From: Ustulina deusta
Taxonomy: Eukaryota > Ascomycota > Sordariomycetes > Xylariales > Xylariaceae
Reading direction: 5' to 3'
DNA: 64,000 nt
NCBI GenBank assembly: GCA_023159155.1
Contig: JAJNNX010000020.1
Location: 620,001 to 684,000 of the forward strand
How positions within the stretch are numbered: position 1 is the stretch's first letter; each line of letters starts with the position of its first letter. Positions 33,361 through 45,865 of this stretch are shown here, piece after piece. The position numbers were made by a program, and so were the translations under genes. Below the pieces are notes generated by a model. The model was not told where the DNA came from. It ran no database searches and was given only the letters and a program-made list of their open reading frames with translations.

Positions 33361-34249
33361 GACTTGAGAGATGAAGGTCGCCCCGGTCGCAGTGGATTCA
33401 ACGAAAAGAACTGCCTATGTGGTTGTCATTCAGACAAAGCCGCAGAGCGAGGTGAATCTTGTTTGTATGACTAGATGATTTAAATGTGACGTTTGGTTGT
33501 GAGGTTGGGTTTGAACAAGGCAGAATTTCAATACCCCACTCCGCTCTTATGTTGGTCTCCGAAATGCACGTGCACGAAATCCAACAGCTTACAACCAACA
33601 GCCTCTTCTAGCAGTAGATAGAGCTTTGCTTCCTTTGTTTTCTATGGACAGGTGCAGGGGGCAGTATCTACGAGCTTACCCCTCCGGGCCGGGTGCCTAC
33701 ATGTCAACCACTGCATCCCTTTCAGAACACCAATAACTATCCGCACCATTGCTTGAGAATTCTCTCATTTCTGTACTATAAAACAATCAAGTCCTTTCAA
33801 ATTTTATTCTGCGGCCATCCTAATAACGACTAAATTGACACTCCCGCCGTAAGAGCGAAAGGAGGCGAAGCTTCTAGCCAGAAACTGTGTTACTAGCAAA
33901 ATAGCGGGCAGAGATAAGCGTCATAGATGACGAAAATTAAGTGGCGTTTATGACAAGAGTCGTTGACTAAATAAGTCATGCCGATCGAGGGTGCGGCGGG
34001 CCTAGGATAATTATTGGGCGTAAAAGGCCAAGCACCAAATCAATTACGAATACCGTTTGGCACTCTGCGCTGCTTCGTAGTATCTTCGGGTATTCATTTG
34101 AATATGAAGCGGGGGAGAAGGGACTGGAGGCGTGTGTGTGTGGCAATGAGCTACATACGCGGTTAGGATACCCTTGACAGGTCCACGGTTCTGTCTCGGA
34201 GTCCTGTGTTACCAAACCTAGTCGCCACTCACCTGTCTCCAGCATCACA
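33361..34249. other. Intergenic
   Basis: No gene called. The left end is the promoter side of the fascin-like gene. A 90-codon minus-strand frame at 33976-34248 may be decayed 3' sequence of the broken exon to its right. Confidence 0.4.
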
Positions 34250-34643
34250 TCTCACAAACTCACCACCAATCGCAAGGTCAATCTCCTGATTCATATGTTC
34301 CAACACATATATGCCCGCAGCCTCCAGATCTGTAACAATCTGCACGGGGCTCTACGGTGCGCCATCCCCGCCTCGGAAGCGCACTTGCGTGTCGTATTCC
34401 GCGCAGCCTCCGGCCAACTGCCGGCACCGTAATGCTGTATTCACACCCCTTGTGTTCCTCCTCGATGGGGAAGCTCCATCCCGTCGGAATGCCTTTTAGT
34501 GCTTCTTGTCTTTCCTTAACGTTTGTCGTGTCCTGTTTGATAGATCGGGAAAGCATGAGCAACACTTCAAGCTTCTGTAGGTAAATAGTTAAAGAGCAGC
34601 ACACTGACGTTGGTACTTTGTCCTGTGTATTAGTTTTTATCAT
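34250..34643 (-). pseudogene. Decayed coding exon, family unknown
   Basis: The minus strand reads KLEVLLMLSRSIKQDTTNVK and ALKGIPTGWSFPIEEEHKGC in one frame. At about 34430 the coding signal moves one base to QLAGGCAEYDTQVRFRGGDG, is cut by a TAG, and resumes in the same frame with SPVQIVTDLEAAGIYVLEHM and LAIGG before a GTGAGT donor. A TTACCTACAG acceptor precedes the first segment. The ordered, amphipathic sequence suggests a true exon that has lost its frame. The TAG is one step from CAG. I do not recognise the family. Confidence 0.35.
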
Positions 34644-36285
34644 GCTATTTATCCACGATAGAAGTCGATTGGCTTCCGGGCGGAGCAGTCTGGACAGGAC
34701 ATTCAGGGTTATATATCACAAAGATTGTGTTAGGGCAAGTGCGAAGCGGCGTAAAAAGGCATTATGACCAGAGGTTTTCTGTATTACGAAGTAATAAAAC
34801 ATTACCGTATAATGCTGCAGTTCTGTCGTGTGACAATCATTCATCTTAGGCGCTTGAAAGAATAGAATAAATAAGGCCATAATAATTTGCGCCAGAAATC
34901 TTCAAGTTCAAGGGAATCGACGTAATTTCGACTCACGATAAAAGTCACAATATAATCTGACAACCGTTACAAGTGTCTCGTCCCCAAAATGAACAGATCC
35001 CAATAGTATGGAGTGGAAGGTGATAGATGAAAATCGAACATATATAGACTCCCACTGATCGCAGCACGTCATCCACAAACCGTATGAGACGGGTTGTAAG
35101 TCGACCATGGGATGATAACCGTCAATTCTGCTAGCTTCGTTTCTAGAACTCGAAAAAAGCAGAACCTTGGAAATGGGATTCAAACAAAGCCAAGCCTTTT
35201 ATAGGCATCGCATCTCTTGTTGAAGAAATCACAGAAGCTCTCTGTACAGAGACGTCCTTCATGTATGCGGATACTATTGTATAAGTAGAGACTAAAAGAT
35301 GCTCTTCCCAAATAGAGATTGTGAAAGACTAGTTAACATAGTGAGCGGAATAAAGCAACTGAATTAAAAAATTCAGCCAGCAGAATCGAGCGTCGTAACA
35401 CGTCCAGCTCCAGCTGCTCATATGTAGATCATGTGAGAAAGCGGATATATAGCTATGAGTCTCACCCTCATGATTGAGCCCAAGATAATTCCTACGAAAG
35501 CCTCGTCGACGTATTTAATAGAACATTATGTGTGGGTTAAATTCCAAGAGCCCAGTCGAAATACATGTCTCATACAGAAAAATCACCTTATGAAGATGGT
35601 GTCAGAACGCTTGAAAAGGAGTGACATAGTGGCTTCCAGTGTATAGTCCAACACACATGCCATCAATTCAGAATAGCAGTTCTTGAGTTAATTACAGCCT
35701 AGTTGTTCACGGACTTACGACTATAAAACTTATCGACGTCTATCTCTATTACACCAAGTACTACTAACTCCACTACACGCTTAGCAACATGATAAAAAGA
35801 GCGATTCTGATTGGCTGTCCACCACATCGTTGCAACAACGGAGGTACCTAGCCCGCGCCTAAAGCGGCAACTAATGCAAACTAAGTAGGTATCTACAACA
35901 CCCTAAACCCCCATGGTAGCTTAAAGCTTTGGTGCGATTTTTGGGGTAAGATGACAAACCCTAGATTTTTCTGTTATAGAAGGGGAAAAAAGAAGCAAAA
36001 ATAGACAAGAAGTCGAGCGGTAGGGTTTGGTCTCGACACACTTTTTTCCAATTACAAGAATCTTCTCTGAAAAACGCGGCCGATTTCGCACACGCACCCC
36101 GCTCGAAGGCGCGTAATATCGGCGTGGGTGGTTTGGTCACACATACCTATCAAGCATCAGAAATGCCGCCTCCTCCTCTCCCTAAACTTGTCGAGACTCG
36201 AGGGATAAAAAAGAAAAAGATAGATGTTCTGTTCAATTTTTTTCTTTCTTTCTGTCTGTCTTTCACTCTCTGTTAATAACCGCCA
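34644..36285. other. Long AT-rich intergenic stretch
   Basis: No gene seen. AT-rich from about 34720 to 35800. A TACC(T/C)AGC element near 35842. A pyrimidine-rich run at about 36235-36270 (TTTCTTTCTTTCTGTCTG type) just before the next ATG looks like a promoter or 5'UTR tract. Confidence 0.45.
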
Positions 36286-38343
36286 ATGGCTCCACAGACA
36301 CCAGACGACGGGGCGAAACCCCCGTTTCCTCTCAAGCAACTGACCATTCTCGGTAATTTATTGTCTTCTTTTCATTTCTCGAACTCCTCCCCTCTTCCAT
36401 ACGACTACCCTTGCTGCCTTCCCCTCATTTCACTGCCCAATCGATGCCGTGTGCCTCCCAGAGAATGTACTCCAACGGGAATACTGACTAACCGCGCCGT
36501 CGAACTCAGCAATATGTCGCTTCTCAGAGCCTATCGCCTTCAACTCCATCTTGGCGTATACGTACGTCATGGTGCAGGATCTCAACGGCGGCGAGGACAA
36601 GGACACGGCATTCTACGCCGGACTCCTGGTGTCCGCGTATGCCGTGGCCGAGGCACTGACGGCCATCGGCTGGGGTTCGCTATCTGATCGATACGGCCGC
36701 AAGCCGGTAGTGCTATTTGGGCTCTGCGGTGTTGCCATATCGAGCTTGATCTTTGGTCTTGCGAAAAACTACTGGGTTGCACTTCTTGCGAGGTTCATTG
36801 GTGGCTCATTGAACGGTAACGTTGCTGTAAGTCGATGACCTATCGTAGGTTTCGCTCCATCGGGACAGTCAAAACCGAGAAGTGGGCGCTTGCGAAACAC
36901 GAAAGGTGACGGATATCAAATACAGGGCCAACGTGATTTTTTCATTCCATTGGGCCTAGTCAGAACAGTTGTTTGAGTAACCATGAGCTGATAGCGATAA
37001 ACAGGTGATGCAGACCATGGTCGCCGAGATGGTCAAGGTGCCTGAACATGAGCGTATGTTGACTCCCTTGATCCCACCTCCTCCTATCTTCTAACACTCG
37101 TTTCGAAACAGCCGCAGCATATGCCTCGCAACCATTTGTTTGGACGCTAGGCGGTATATTCGGATCGGCAATGGGAGGCTTCCTAGCGCAACCCGCAACA
37201 TTCTACCCTTCACTATTTCCAGCGGACGGGCTCTTTGGCCGGTATCCGTATCTACTGCCAAACTTGGTCTCAGTCGTCATCATCGTACTTGCAATTGTCC
37301 AAGGCATGATATTTCTAGAAGAAACGAACCCGCGGACCAAATTATTCGGTGGCAATGCAAAAGAGGCCTCTGGGAGAGACGAGACCGTTCTTGAAGACAG
37401 CGATGAGAGCAGAGTAGACGAGAGGACGCCGTTAACACGGGGTCAGCGAACTCAGCACCCCAGAATATCAGCCGTGAGCGAGTATCCTGTTATCCTCGAA
37501 GAGAGTCTCCCTATGGCCGTGGAACAGAGCTTCGATCTCCGGCGCACATCGTTCGGTACGGTCCACTCGATCCAGTTTACCCCTGAGGCCCAGACCAACT
37601 CCGTTTCTCCACCGACTAAATCAGACGAATACACGGGCCCCACATTCAACTTCACCATCATCATGATTACCGTCGCTCTGGTCTTGGTGTCCTATCACCA
37701 AATGGCGTTCGCGACGCTGCTGCCGGTGCACCTCCTCGACCGCCCGGCAGCGCCCCGCGGACAGCTCGACTTAATTGGCGGGCTGGGATACACAATCCAT
37801 GATGTGGGGATCTACTTAGCCGTTAACGGTGTCTTGGGACTATTGATTCAGGGGCTAATTTTTCCCATCTTCGTCGATCGCGTTGGCGTGTGGCATTCCT
37901 TCATCTGGAACGTGGTGCTCTACCCTGCCAGTTATGTAGTCATGCCGTTTCTCGGGGCGTTACCGGCGTCCTTGCAGTCGCCGGGCATCTATCTCGCCAT
38001 GATACTGCAGAGTTTCTTCGGCATTATAGTCATTCCCACCGCGCTTATCCTCCTGAAGAATGCGACACCAAGTTCCACGATCCTGGGCCGCGTCAACGGT
38101 CTCGCCATGTCCGGATGTTGTTTCGCCAGGACTGTTTCCCCGCCGTTGGTCGGTATCATATATGCGGCCGGGGGTTCTGCTGCTGCTTGGTTCAGCTGCG
38201 CCGGCGTGGCTGTCTTGGGGATATTGCAGCTTTTCTGGGTTCCCAGAGAGCATGTCCACGATGTCGTCGTGGACACCGCCATTCTTAAAATAAGCCACAC
38301 ACAGGAAAGAAATAGGAGAGGCGAGCAAGGCACTGGGGAGTAG
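36286..38343 (+). CDS. MFS transporter (Tet/ZIF1-like, YCR023C type)
   Basis: Membrane transporter of 554 aa. Exons 36286-36352, 36510-36826, 37005-37053 and 37112-38343; introns 157, 178 and 58 nt. The N-terminus PPFPLKQLTILAICRFSEPI is typical of this group. Helix 2 ends in AIGWGSLSDRYGRKPV, the classic loop 2-3 motif. A hydrophilic central loop of about 130 residues, rich in Ser, Glu and Arg, joins the two six-helix bundles. The second half begins TIIMITVALVLVSYHQMAF and contains RVNGLAMSGCCFARTVSPPL. Related proteins are placed in vacuolar or plasma membranes; the substrate is unknown. It converges on ESF1 with 224 bases between the stops. Confidence 0.87.
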
Positions 38344-38567
38344 AATTCACGGGATTTGACGATAATTCGCCAACTTGGGTGTGTAAACGCATTGGAAACC
38401 AACGTAATCGAAAGTGCATATTAATAGCGCTTCCTATGGTTTAGCAAGGCAGTACCACGATTAATGAATTCCTGAAACACTGATGTTGGATAGATATGGC
38501 ACATGCATAGAATAATCGGCAATAAAACATGATAAGCAATGACTGCGGGCAGGTCGGGTATATTGAA

Positions 38568-40664
38568 CTATCGTTTCTTCGCCTGTGCCTTCTGTCTTAC
38601 AGCCTCAACGAGGCTGCTAATATCATCGTTAGCTGCTTTTGTCTTCTGCTTCTTGGCCTTGCCGCTCGGCTCGGGCGGTGTGTCATAATCATCCGACTTC
38701 TTCTTTCTCTTCTTGCGACCTTCTTCCAGTAGTTTCTTCATCCCAGGAGTCGACTTAAATTTGGGATTCGAGGGATCGATAGCAAACTCGTGGCTCTCGA
38801 ACACGGCCTTGAATCGTTTGTCGTTGACATCCATGTCAAAGCCTTCTTGCAGACCACCGTGATCCTCGACCTGGTTCTTGCCCTTCTTCTTGAACTTCTT
38901 CGATTTCTTCTTCTCGGCTCGCGTTATTTCGTCCATGTTGAAATGGTCAAGATGTTCAACCTGGTCCTTAGAGTCGTCCGCCATGATCCTTTCTAACTGC
39001 GCCTTGTTAGCAGCATTTTCAGCAGCCGCGGCTTCCTTTTCCTCCCGTCTTCGCCGTCTTTCCTCTTTCCTCTCCGATGACTTGGAGACCTTCGCAGGCT
39101 CGTCGGTTGTGAAGAAAGGGTCGTCAAACCCGAGGTCTTCTTCTGGCTCGGCGGGTTCATCCTGATCTTCTGTTTCATCCCCATTTCGCTTTGAGACTGC
39201 CTTCTCCTTCTTACGAGCCTTTCGCTCTCGCTCCTTCCGAATATATTTCTCGACCGTAGTCTCTTCCGCTTCGGGCTTCTTCTCGTCACCCATCAAGGCC
39301 GGGGCGAATGTGACTTGCATGTCTCCGACTGGTCCGATTTTTGTTGACGACTTGGTCATTGGTTCGGAGCCGAGGCCTAGGGCCGCTCGCAACTTCCTTG
39401 CCCTGAGTTCCTTCTTGCTCAATTTAGGCTCGTCTTCAACGACGGCCAGTTCCGGCTCGACAACATCATCCTCGACGCCATCCCCATCCTCGCTGTCGCT
39501 CGCAAGATAAGCGCGGAAATCGTTCTCTTCCAGTTCACCTCTGCTGCCGGTGAACGCTTTTCTGATGTTTTCCCGCCGCGCAGCTTCATCAGGGGCTACG
39601 TCCCAGGTTAGCTTGACGCGCGAATGCTGCAGAGCGTCTGTGACGAATTCAGTGGGTTGGTAATTGGATACAACCGCGTCGCACTCGTCTCGCGGCTGGT
39701 CATCAAATGTGACATCGTCGGGAACAAAGCGTAGATCTACGAAGTTTGACGATGCGAGATATTCCGTGCCGTCACAGGCGTTGTATATTTTCTCGGCGGT
39801 CGAAAGGTCGGAGCAGACGACGACCCCATAGTAATACCGCAAGCGATCAAGCTGATAAGATCTCAGGGCATCACTGTCAAAGTCTTGATCATCTCCTTCC
39901 TGTAGCATATCCCTTTTTATTTCCTCGTCTTCATCCTCGCTGTCTCCACTGCTGCCATCTGAACCGGGGTCCAATTCATCCTCATCTTCGGCAGCTTTTT
40001 TGAAAATCTCTTTGGGGGGTCCTTCGACTTCTTCGCGTTTCATACGCTCTTTGCCAAACTCGGACGGATATATTGAAACTTTTTCGATATGACCACCCTG
40101 CGGCGTAAAGGAAGAAAAGAGCGTCATTAGGTCAACGGCCTTGATGTTGTCCCAATCTAGGTTGACAACAGCAATTCTTTTGGTGATCTCGCCAGTCTCA
40201 ACATCGGTCTGATCATCGCGTAACCGTTGCATGCTAGCGGACTGCGATACATCAGCTCCACCTCCATTCTTATCCGCCTCGTCGTCCTGGTCATCTTCGT
40301 CGTCGTCGGAATCTGAATCACTCTCCGAGGAAGAAAAGCCACCACCTCGGGCGGGATCGTATTTTGCGTCGGCTTTGTCGAGTTCCCGCCGGACAACTTC
40401 GTCATCGTCGACCTCGGGTTCGTAAATGTCCCGCAAAGCTTTCTTTTTACTGTCGGACTTCAGCTTTCGGCCGTATCTGTCGAGCTTGGCGGTGGCTGTG
40501 AAATCTTCATCCTCGAACACCCGCTGGAATCGCTTATCTATCTTGGTTTTGACACGACCTTTGGCTGGAAAACGGAAGCGGGGGTTTGACTCGAAGCTGG
40601 CGAAGCGGGAGTCCTTCTTTGCGGTGGGCGAGGCATCGCTGTGCTTTTTCCGATCTTTAGGCAT
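38568..40664 (-). CDS. ESF1: Pre-rRNA processing protein ESF1
   Basis: Nucleolar factor for 18S rRNA maturation in the small-subunit processome. Single exon, 698 aa from the ATG at 40664 (MPKDRKKHSDAS). The N-terminus has DSRFASFESNPRFRFP and KIDKRFQRVFEDEDF. Acidic Ser/Asp/Glu runs follow, then the NUC153-associated core (RIAVVNLDWDNIKAVDLMTL, FSSFTPQGGHIEKVSIYPSE). The C-terminal NUC153 domain includes FDMDVNDKRFKAVFESHEFA and a Lys-rich tail. Length and order fit filamentous-fungal ESF1. The strong acidic/basic alternation explains the long antisense frames here, which are not genes. Confidence 0.93.
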   Translation of the reverse strand: MPKDRKKHSDASPTAKKDSRFASFESNPRFRFPAKGRVKTKIDKRFQRVFEDEDFTATAKLDRYGRKLKSDSKKKALRDIYEPEVDDDEVVRRELDKADAKYDPARGGGFSSSESDSDSDDDEDDQDDEADKNGGGADVSQSASMQRLRDDQTDVETGEITKRIAVVNLDWDNIKAVDLMTLFSSFTPQGGHIEKVSIYPSEFGKERMKREEVEGPPKEIFKKAAEDEDELDPGSDGSSGDSEDEDEEIKRDMLQEGDDQDFDSDALRSYQLDRLRYYYGVVVCSDLSTAEKIYNACDGTEYLASSNFVDLRFVPDDVTFDDQPRDECDAVVSNYQPTEFVTDALQHSRVKLTWDVAPDEAARRENIRKAFTGSRGELEENDFRAYLASDSEDGDGVEDDVVEPELAVVEDEPKLSKKELRARKLRAALGLGSEPMTKSSTKIGPVGDMQVTFAPALMGDEKKPEAEETTVEKYIRKERERKARKKEKAVSKRNGDETEDQDEPAEPEEDLGFDDPFFTTDEPAKVSKSSERKEERRRRREEKEAAAAENAANKAQLERIMADDSKDQVEHLDHFNMDEITRAEKKKSKKFKKKGKNQVEDHGGLQEGFDMDVNDKRFKAVFESHEFAIDPSNPKFKSTPGMKKLLEEGRKKRKKKSDDYDTPPEPSGKAKKQKTKAANDDISSLVEAVRQKAQAKKR

Positions 40665-41634
40665 GCCGGTGACGAATGCCTCCGAGGCCCAAAGATAGCG
40701 CACGTGTTGTTTATCTGGTCCGGCGCAGAACCTAGGGCATATAGGCAGGAGGTGGGAGCTGGTGGTGCATACGACGGCCGGGTATTTGACTTGGGAACAT
40801 TTCAGTCAATTGAAAATTTAAGTGGGTCTGACTTTTTCTGCCATCTACAAGAATTGAATGCTACTGTGACCGCCTACTGCATTTGCATAGGCCAAGGAGC
40901 AGGCGTGACCCAGTTAAACTGGGCAGAGACGGTTCAGTACACCGTTCATTCATTCGCAGGCCCTGCGTGTAAGGCAACGGTACCTCAGCTGAGGTACATG
41001 TTACCGTCATGTATTGACCAAGTACTTATACCTATGACGGATGTCCACGACACAATCACACCGTCTCACGTACCAATGGAAATCATTCCCATACCTACCT
41101 AAGGCAACTAGCTGCCGGCAGTATCCCGCGTTGAGTGATCTTTTTGTGCTTATGTTTAGCTTGCTTACCTCAGGCACCATGTATCCTCTAAAATCATCGC
41201 GAAGTACCTCCCTAGCTGCAACATGAGCCCTTCGCCCCAAGTGGCCCAGCTGGGAGTGCCGACACATCCAGGAGAGCCAATAGGACTACGTAAATGGCCA
41301 CTGTTACATGCATCGCCCCTCCATGGCCCGCTTGTCCTACGGCGCTGTCCCCTCGTGACGCCGGTTGTTGTGAATGCGTGGGTGAAACAAGAGCCTTCTC
41401 TTCCAGTCCTGCTTATGTCAATCATTTTTAGGCTGATTGCGCTTTGAATTGAGTACCTTTCGTACTCTTGCTGGATCTTGTCTTTTTTTCTTTTTTTTGT
41501 CCCTCCTCAAGTTGGCAGCCTTGCTTTGTATTCCATTGTGGCCAAGATCTTGGCCCCGCGACTGTTGGAGGCGTTATCATCGGCAACCGTGTATAAAACA
41601 CGCCGCTTGCTTCACTGGCTCCTCGAGAATCAAG
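40665..41634. promoter_or_regulatory. Divergent promoter region, ESF1 / phospholipase D
   Basis: No gene. Shared upstream region of ESF1 and the phospholipase D gene, with a T-rich tract at about 41484-41500 on the phospholipase side. Confidence 0.45.
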
Positions 41635-44600
41635 ATGGACCGACTTCTGCGCAAGGCAGAACATGTGGTGAAGGATCACATTCTCAAAGACGTCTTAGGC
41701 GTCGGAGAGGAGGAAAACCGCCCTCAGGGCCAAGTTTATAGCAGTCCCAATCAAGTCGACATTCAACCCGTCGACACCGCCCATAGGTTCCAATCCTTTT
41801 CGCCTCAGACTTCCGGCAATGCCAAGTGGTGTACGTGACCATCCAATCTTCTTCTCCCATGCCGTGGCTATCCTCGAAGGCGGAAATACCTCTGTTTGGC
41901 TCAGTCTTGAGAGTCGCATCATTAGAGATTTCCCCTTTCGAAGCACTTACACATGACACTGAACGCAGCCGTAACTAACCCCGAATGTTGCAGACGTCGA
42001 CGGTGCCTCCTACTTTTGGGCCGTTTCCATGGCCCTCGAAGGTAAGTTTAGAGGCCCATCCTGAGCGCAAATAGCGACCTTCTGAGCTCACGTCGAACAA
42101 TAGAGGCACGAGAGAGTATCTATATTCTCGACTGGTGGCTAAGCCCGGAGCTATACCTCCGACGGCCACCCTCTCGCAATGAGAAATATCGCCTCGACAA
42201 TATGCTGCGAGACGCCGCCGAGAGGGGGGTAGACGTCAATATCATCGTCTACAAGGAGGTCACTCAAGCACTGACCTGTAAGGATGTTCCTCGTGACATA
42301 GGAACCCCACGCTAACCCAATATCCTTCGCAGTGGACTCGGCTGTATGAGATGCAATGCATTGTTACCGAATTGTCAGAGCGGCTAATTAGATTGGTAGC
42401 ACACGAAACATGCTCTGGAAGCACTTCACCCAAACATCAAAGTCTTCCGGCACCCCGACCATCTCCCTACCAGTCGATCTCGACTTCAACAAGCTTTTGC
42501 GGGGCTGTCTTTGGATAACTTGAAGATGAATTCTTTCGGGTTATCTAAAATACCCGGAGATGCGTTGAAGGAACTGTACGGCTCGTTTGGCGAAACGGTG
42601 TTGTATTGGGCTCACCATGAGAAGCTCTGTGTCGTTGATCGCCACACCGTGTTCATGGGCGGTTTGGATATGTGTACGCGATCAAATAGTTTCCCCTTCC
42701 CCGAGGTACTGGTAGACTAATACGGGCACAGGCTTCGGAAGATACGACACGAATAGTGAGCCGTAAACCAGTCTAGGATCCAAGCTGAATAAGGCTTACA
42801 AACTATAAACACAGGTCACCCAATCGCGGATGCTCATCCGGGGAACCTGGACGCTATTGTCTTTCCTGGTCAAGACTTTAACAATGCCCGAGTTTTTGAT
42901 TTCGAAGATGTCCAGAATTGGGATCACAATCAGCGTATGTGACATGCACAAAACCGATATCACAAGCACTAACACCACGGCGTAGTGGATAGAGCTAAGA
43001 GTTCGAGAATGGGCTGGTCTGATATTGCCATTTCTTTGAGCGGGCCAATCGTTAACAGCCTTGTCAATCACTTTGCTGATCGCTGGTGCGTCTTTACCTC
43101 TTCCCGATAGCTCTGGTAAACCCATTTACATGTTCTAGGAACTTCATATTTGATGAGAAGTATGGCAAGAAGGACCCAGGCAAGTATCAAAGGCTAGAGC
43201 AACCGGAAGGGGGAGACGGTCACCATTTTCCCCTTCCCGACCTTGGCGGATTTGAAGACCAGTTAAGCAAAGGAGTTCGGCACTTTATGGGAGGGTCAGG
43301 GCATCATCACCACCATAGAGAACATGAAGGCGAGAGCGGCGAGTACCAGCAGGACCTTGGAAGAACCAATATTCAACTCTGCCGTAGGTGAGTGCGGAAT
43401 TGCCTTAAACTCAGCGAGGACCTCGCTAACTTCTCATCAAGTGCCTGTGAATGGTCCTCTGGTCACCCAACGGAGCACTCCATCGCTAATGCGTACATAC
43501 ATGCCATCGAGAGTGCCCAGCATTACATATACATTGAAAATCAAGTGAGTAGCATGGTTTTATTCTCACCTGAGTTGGCTGCACCTAACACCTATAGTTC
43601 TTCATCACGGCAACCGGGGATAAACAGTATCCCGTTGAGAACAAAATCGGTGCTAGCATCGTGTCACGTATTATCCGCGCCCACTCGAATGGCGAGAACT
43701 TCCGCGTGATAATCCTCATGCCTGCAGTCCCAGCATTTGCCGGCGACCTAAAATCAGACGGCGCTCTCGGCACCCGCGCGATAATGGAATACCAGTACAA
43801 TAGCATCAACCGAGGCGGCCACAGTATCATTGAATGTTTGCAGCAAAATGGTATAAACGACTGGCGACGCTATATCGGCTTCTACAATCTCCGTAATTAC
43901 GATCGCATCAATATCTCGTCAACAATGCGCCAGGCCGAGGAGGAAAGCGGTATTCACTATGACGACGCACGTCGCCAGCACGATGACTTTGTGGGCCGCC
44001 GGGGAGAGGACAGAATATATCGCGACCAATACGACCAGTACCAGTCCGCCGCTTCTAGGGTCCCCGATCAGACTAGGGATACGGTCAGTGCGTGCTATAT
44101 GGACGGCGGGCCAGATATCCGCAGTGTCCCGTGGCACGGCGACGAGGAATCCGAGATTGACGCTTTCGTTTCCGAGGAACTCTACATCCACTCCAAGGTG
44201 CTCATCGCCGACGATCGACTAGTGATTTGCGGATCGGCAAATTTGAATGATCGTTCGCAGCTTGGCACCCACGACTCGGAGATCGCAGTCGTCATCGAAG
44301 ACCAAGACCTCGTCGAGAGCACGATGGACGGGCGTCCGTACCGAGCCTCGCGATTCGCGACCTCCCTGCGCCGCCAGCTCTGGCGCAAACACCTCGGCTG
44401 GATCCCCAACGAGCGCTGCGACCGGCCGACTCGCAACTGGACGCCCGTCACCCGCGACCCGCAGGACTACGACTGGGGATCGGACGCCGACCGCGCAGTC
44501 GAAGATCCGCTATCCGAGCACTTCTGGCGCTCATGGACCGAGACGGCACGCACCAACACGGAAGTCTTCAGCAAGGTCTTCCACAACGTCCCGAACGATA

Positions 44601-44872
44601 ACGTCCGCACGTGGGCCGACTACGATGAATTTTTCAGCCGACACTTCATCATCCCAGGCGCGTCGACCAAGGGCGAAGACACGAAGGGTCGCGTCGACTA
44701 CGGACACGTAGTGCGCGAGGAGTTCGAGGGCGGAGCCGCAGAGGTCAAGGAGTGGCTGTCGCGGGTCCGCGGCACGCTGGTCGAGATGCCTCTCGATTTC
44801 CTCATCGACGTCAAGGATCTGGCCAAGGAGGGGCTGAGTTTGAATGCCTTCACGGACGACCTGTATACCTGA
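41635..44872 (+). CDS. Phospholipase D
   Basis: Hydrolyses phosphatidylcholine to phosphatidic acid and choline. Eleven exons: 41635-41830, 41994-42041, 42104-42277, 42333-42343, 42400-42673, 42732-42755, 42815-42934, 42986-43085, 43139-43387, 43442-43544 and 43598-44872; 857 aa. Every join keeps the frame, and exon 4 is only 11 nt. Two HKD motifs form the active site: HHEKLCVVDRHTVFMGGLDM (split by an intron) and YIHSKVLIADDRLVICGSAN. Other conserved blocks are YILDWWLSPELYLRRPP, RMGWSDIAISLSGP, QHYIYIENQFFIT and GDEESEIDAFVSEELYIHS. There is no PX or PH domain, so this is the shorter fungal form rather than a Spo14-type enzyme. A histidine run (GHHHHHRE) lies near residue 390. Confidence 0.93.
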
Positions 44873-45865
44873 TTTCAAGAGTAATGTGCCTTGCCCAGGA
44901 CCGCAATAAGTAGACAGGATAGGATAGAAGAGGGAAAAATAGGAGAGCACAAAAACGGCTTGGATCTCCTAGTCTACGTTAGTGAGCTTCGCTGGAGCAC
45001 CTGTGCAACCCTGCTTTTCCATCCACGGCGATTCAGTGTCCAGCCCTGATGCCCTACTCGCTCCAACTGACGTGAATATTCGCCCGATAAAAAACGAGAG
45101 GAATAGATGTGACACGAGACGTCGTCTTGGATCTAAACACCCATCAGTTTGGGACACATGATACTCGATGGTCTGCCATTCTAAAAAGCACGGCAAACTT
45201 CGATTGCTAACACCGTAGTCGTCGCCACGACTCGTTCGTGCTGCCTTATGCTTTCTGCGTCTGGGCGAAACCAATAGAAATATCCCACGACATTGCGGTC
45301 TAGCCCACCAATGTCCAAGCCGGTGGGAGACAGGTAGATAACAAATCAACTATTTTAGCAATGGTCAGAGAGCATCGTCCTTGAGTCCCGGCTGACAAAG
45401 ACTCGCCACTCGTATCCTATGGCCTAGTTTTTTCACCTCGTGACAATATGTATATAGATGTTGTCAAAAAGAATATATTATTACGATACTCCCAAATGCC
45501 ACAATTGCTATGCCATATGTCATGTACACAAGAACAGTTGTTAGCGGTCTGGCGACATTAGTCTTGGCCCTTCCTTGGTCTTTCCATCTATGTTAGGCCC
45601 TCGTTAACTCTGTCATTGACGGCAACAACATTCCGTGCTATCCCCAGATTGAGTGCCGCTATATCCCAGTTCATAACCAATACCCGAAGCAATTGCATCA
45701 GACAACCGCTAGCCACCGTATCCGAGGGTGTGGAACATGAGCGACGTGACGTGACAAAAAGGGCAATATACAGAACTCCCGCTTCCATGCTGCACCAGGA
45801 GCCATAACCTCCGTGGCGCCATCGTGGTTGATTTTTCGATTCTATCCTTCAAATGCACAATGCGC
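44873..45865. other. Intergenic between convergent genes
   Basis: No gene seen. 3' flanks of the phospholipase D and the EPS1-like genes, AT-rich around 45440-45540. Confidence 0.45.
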
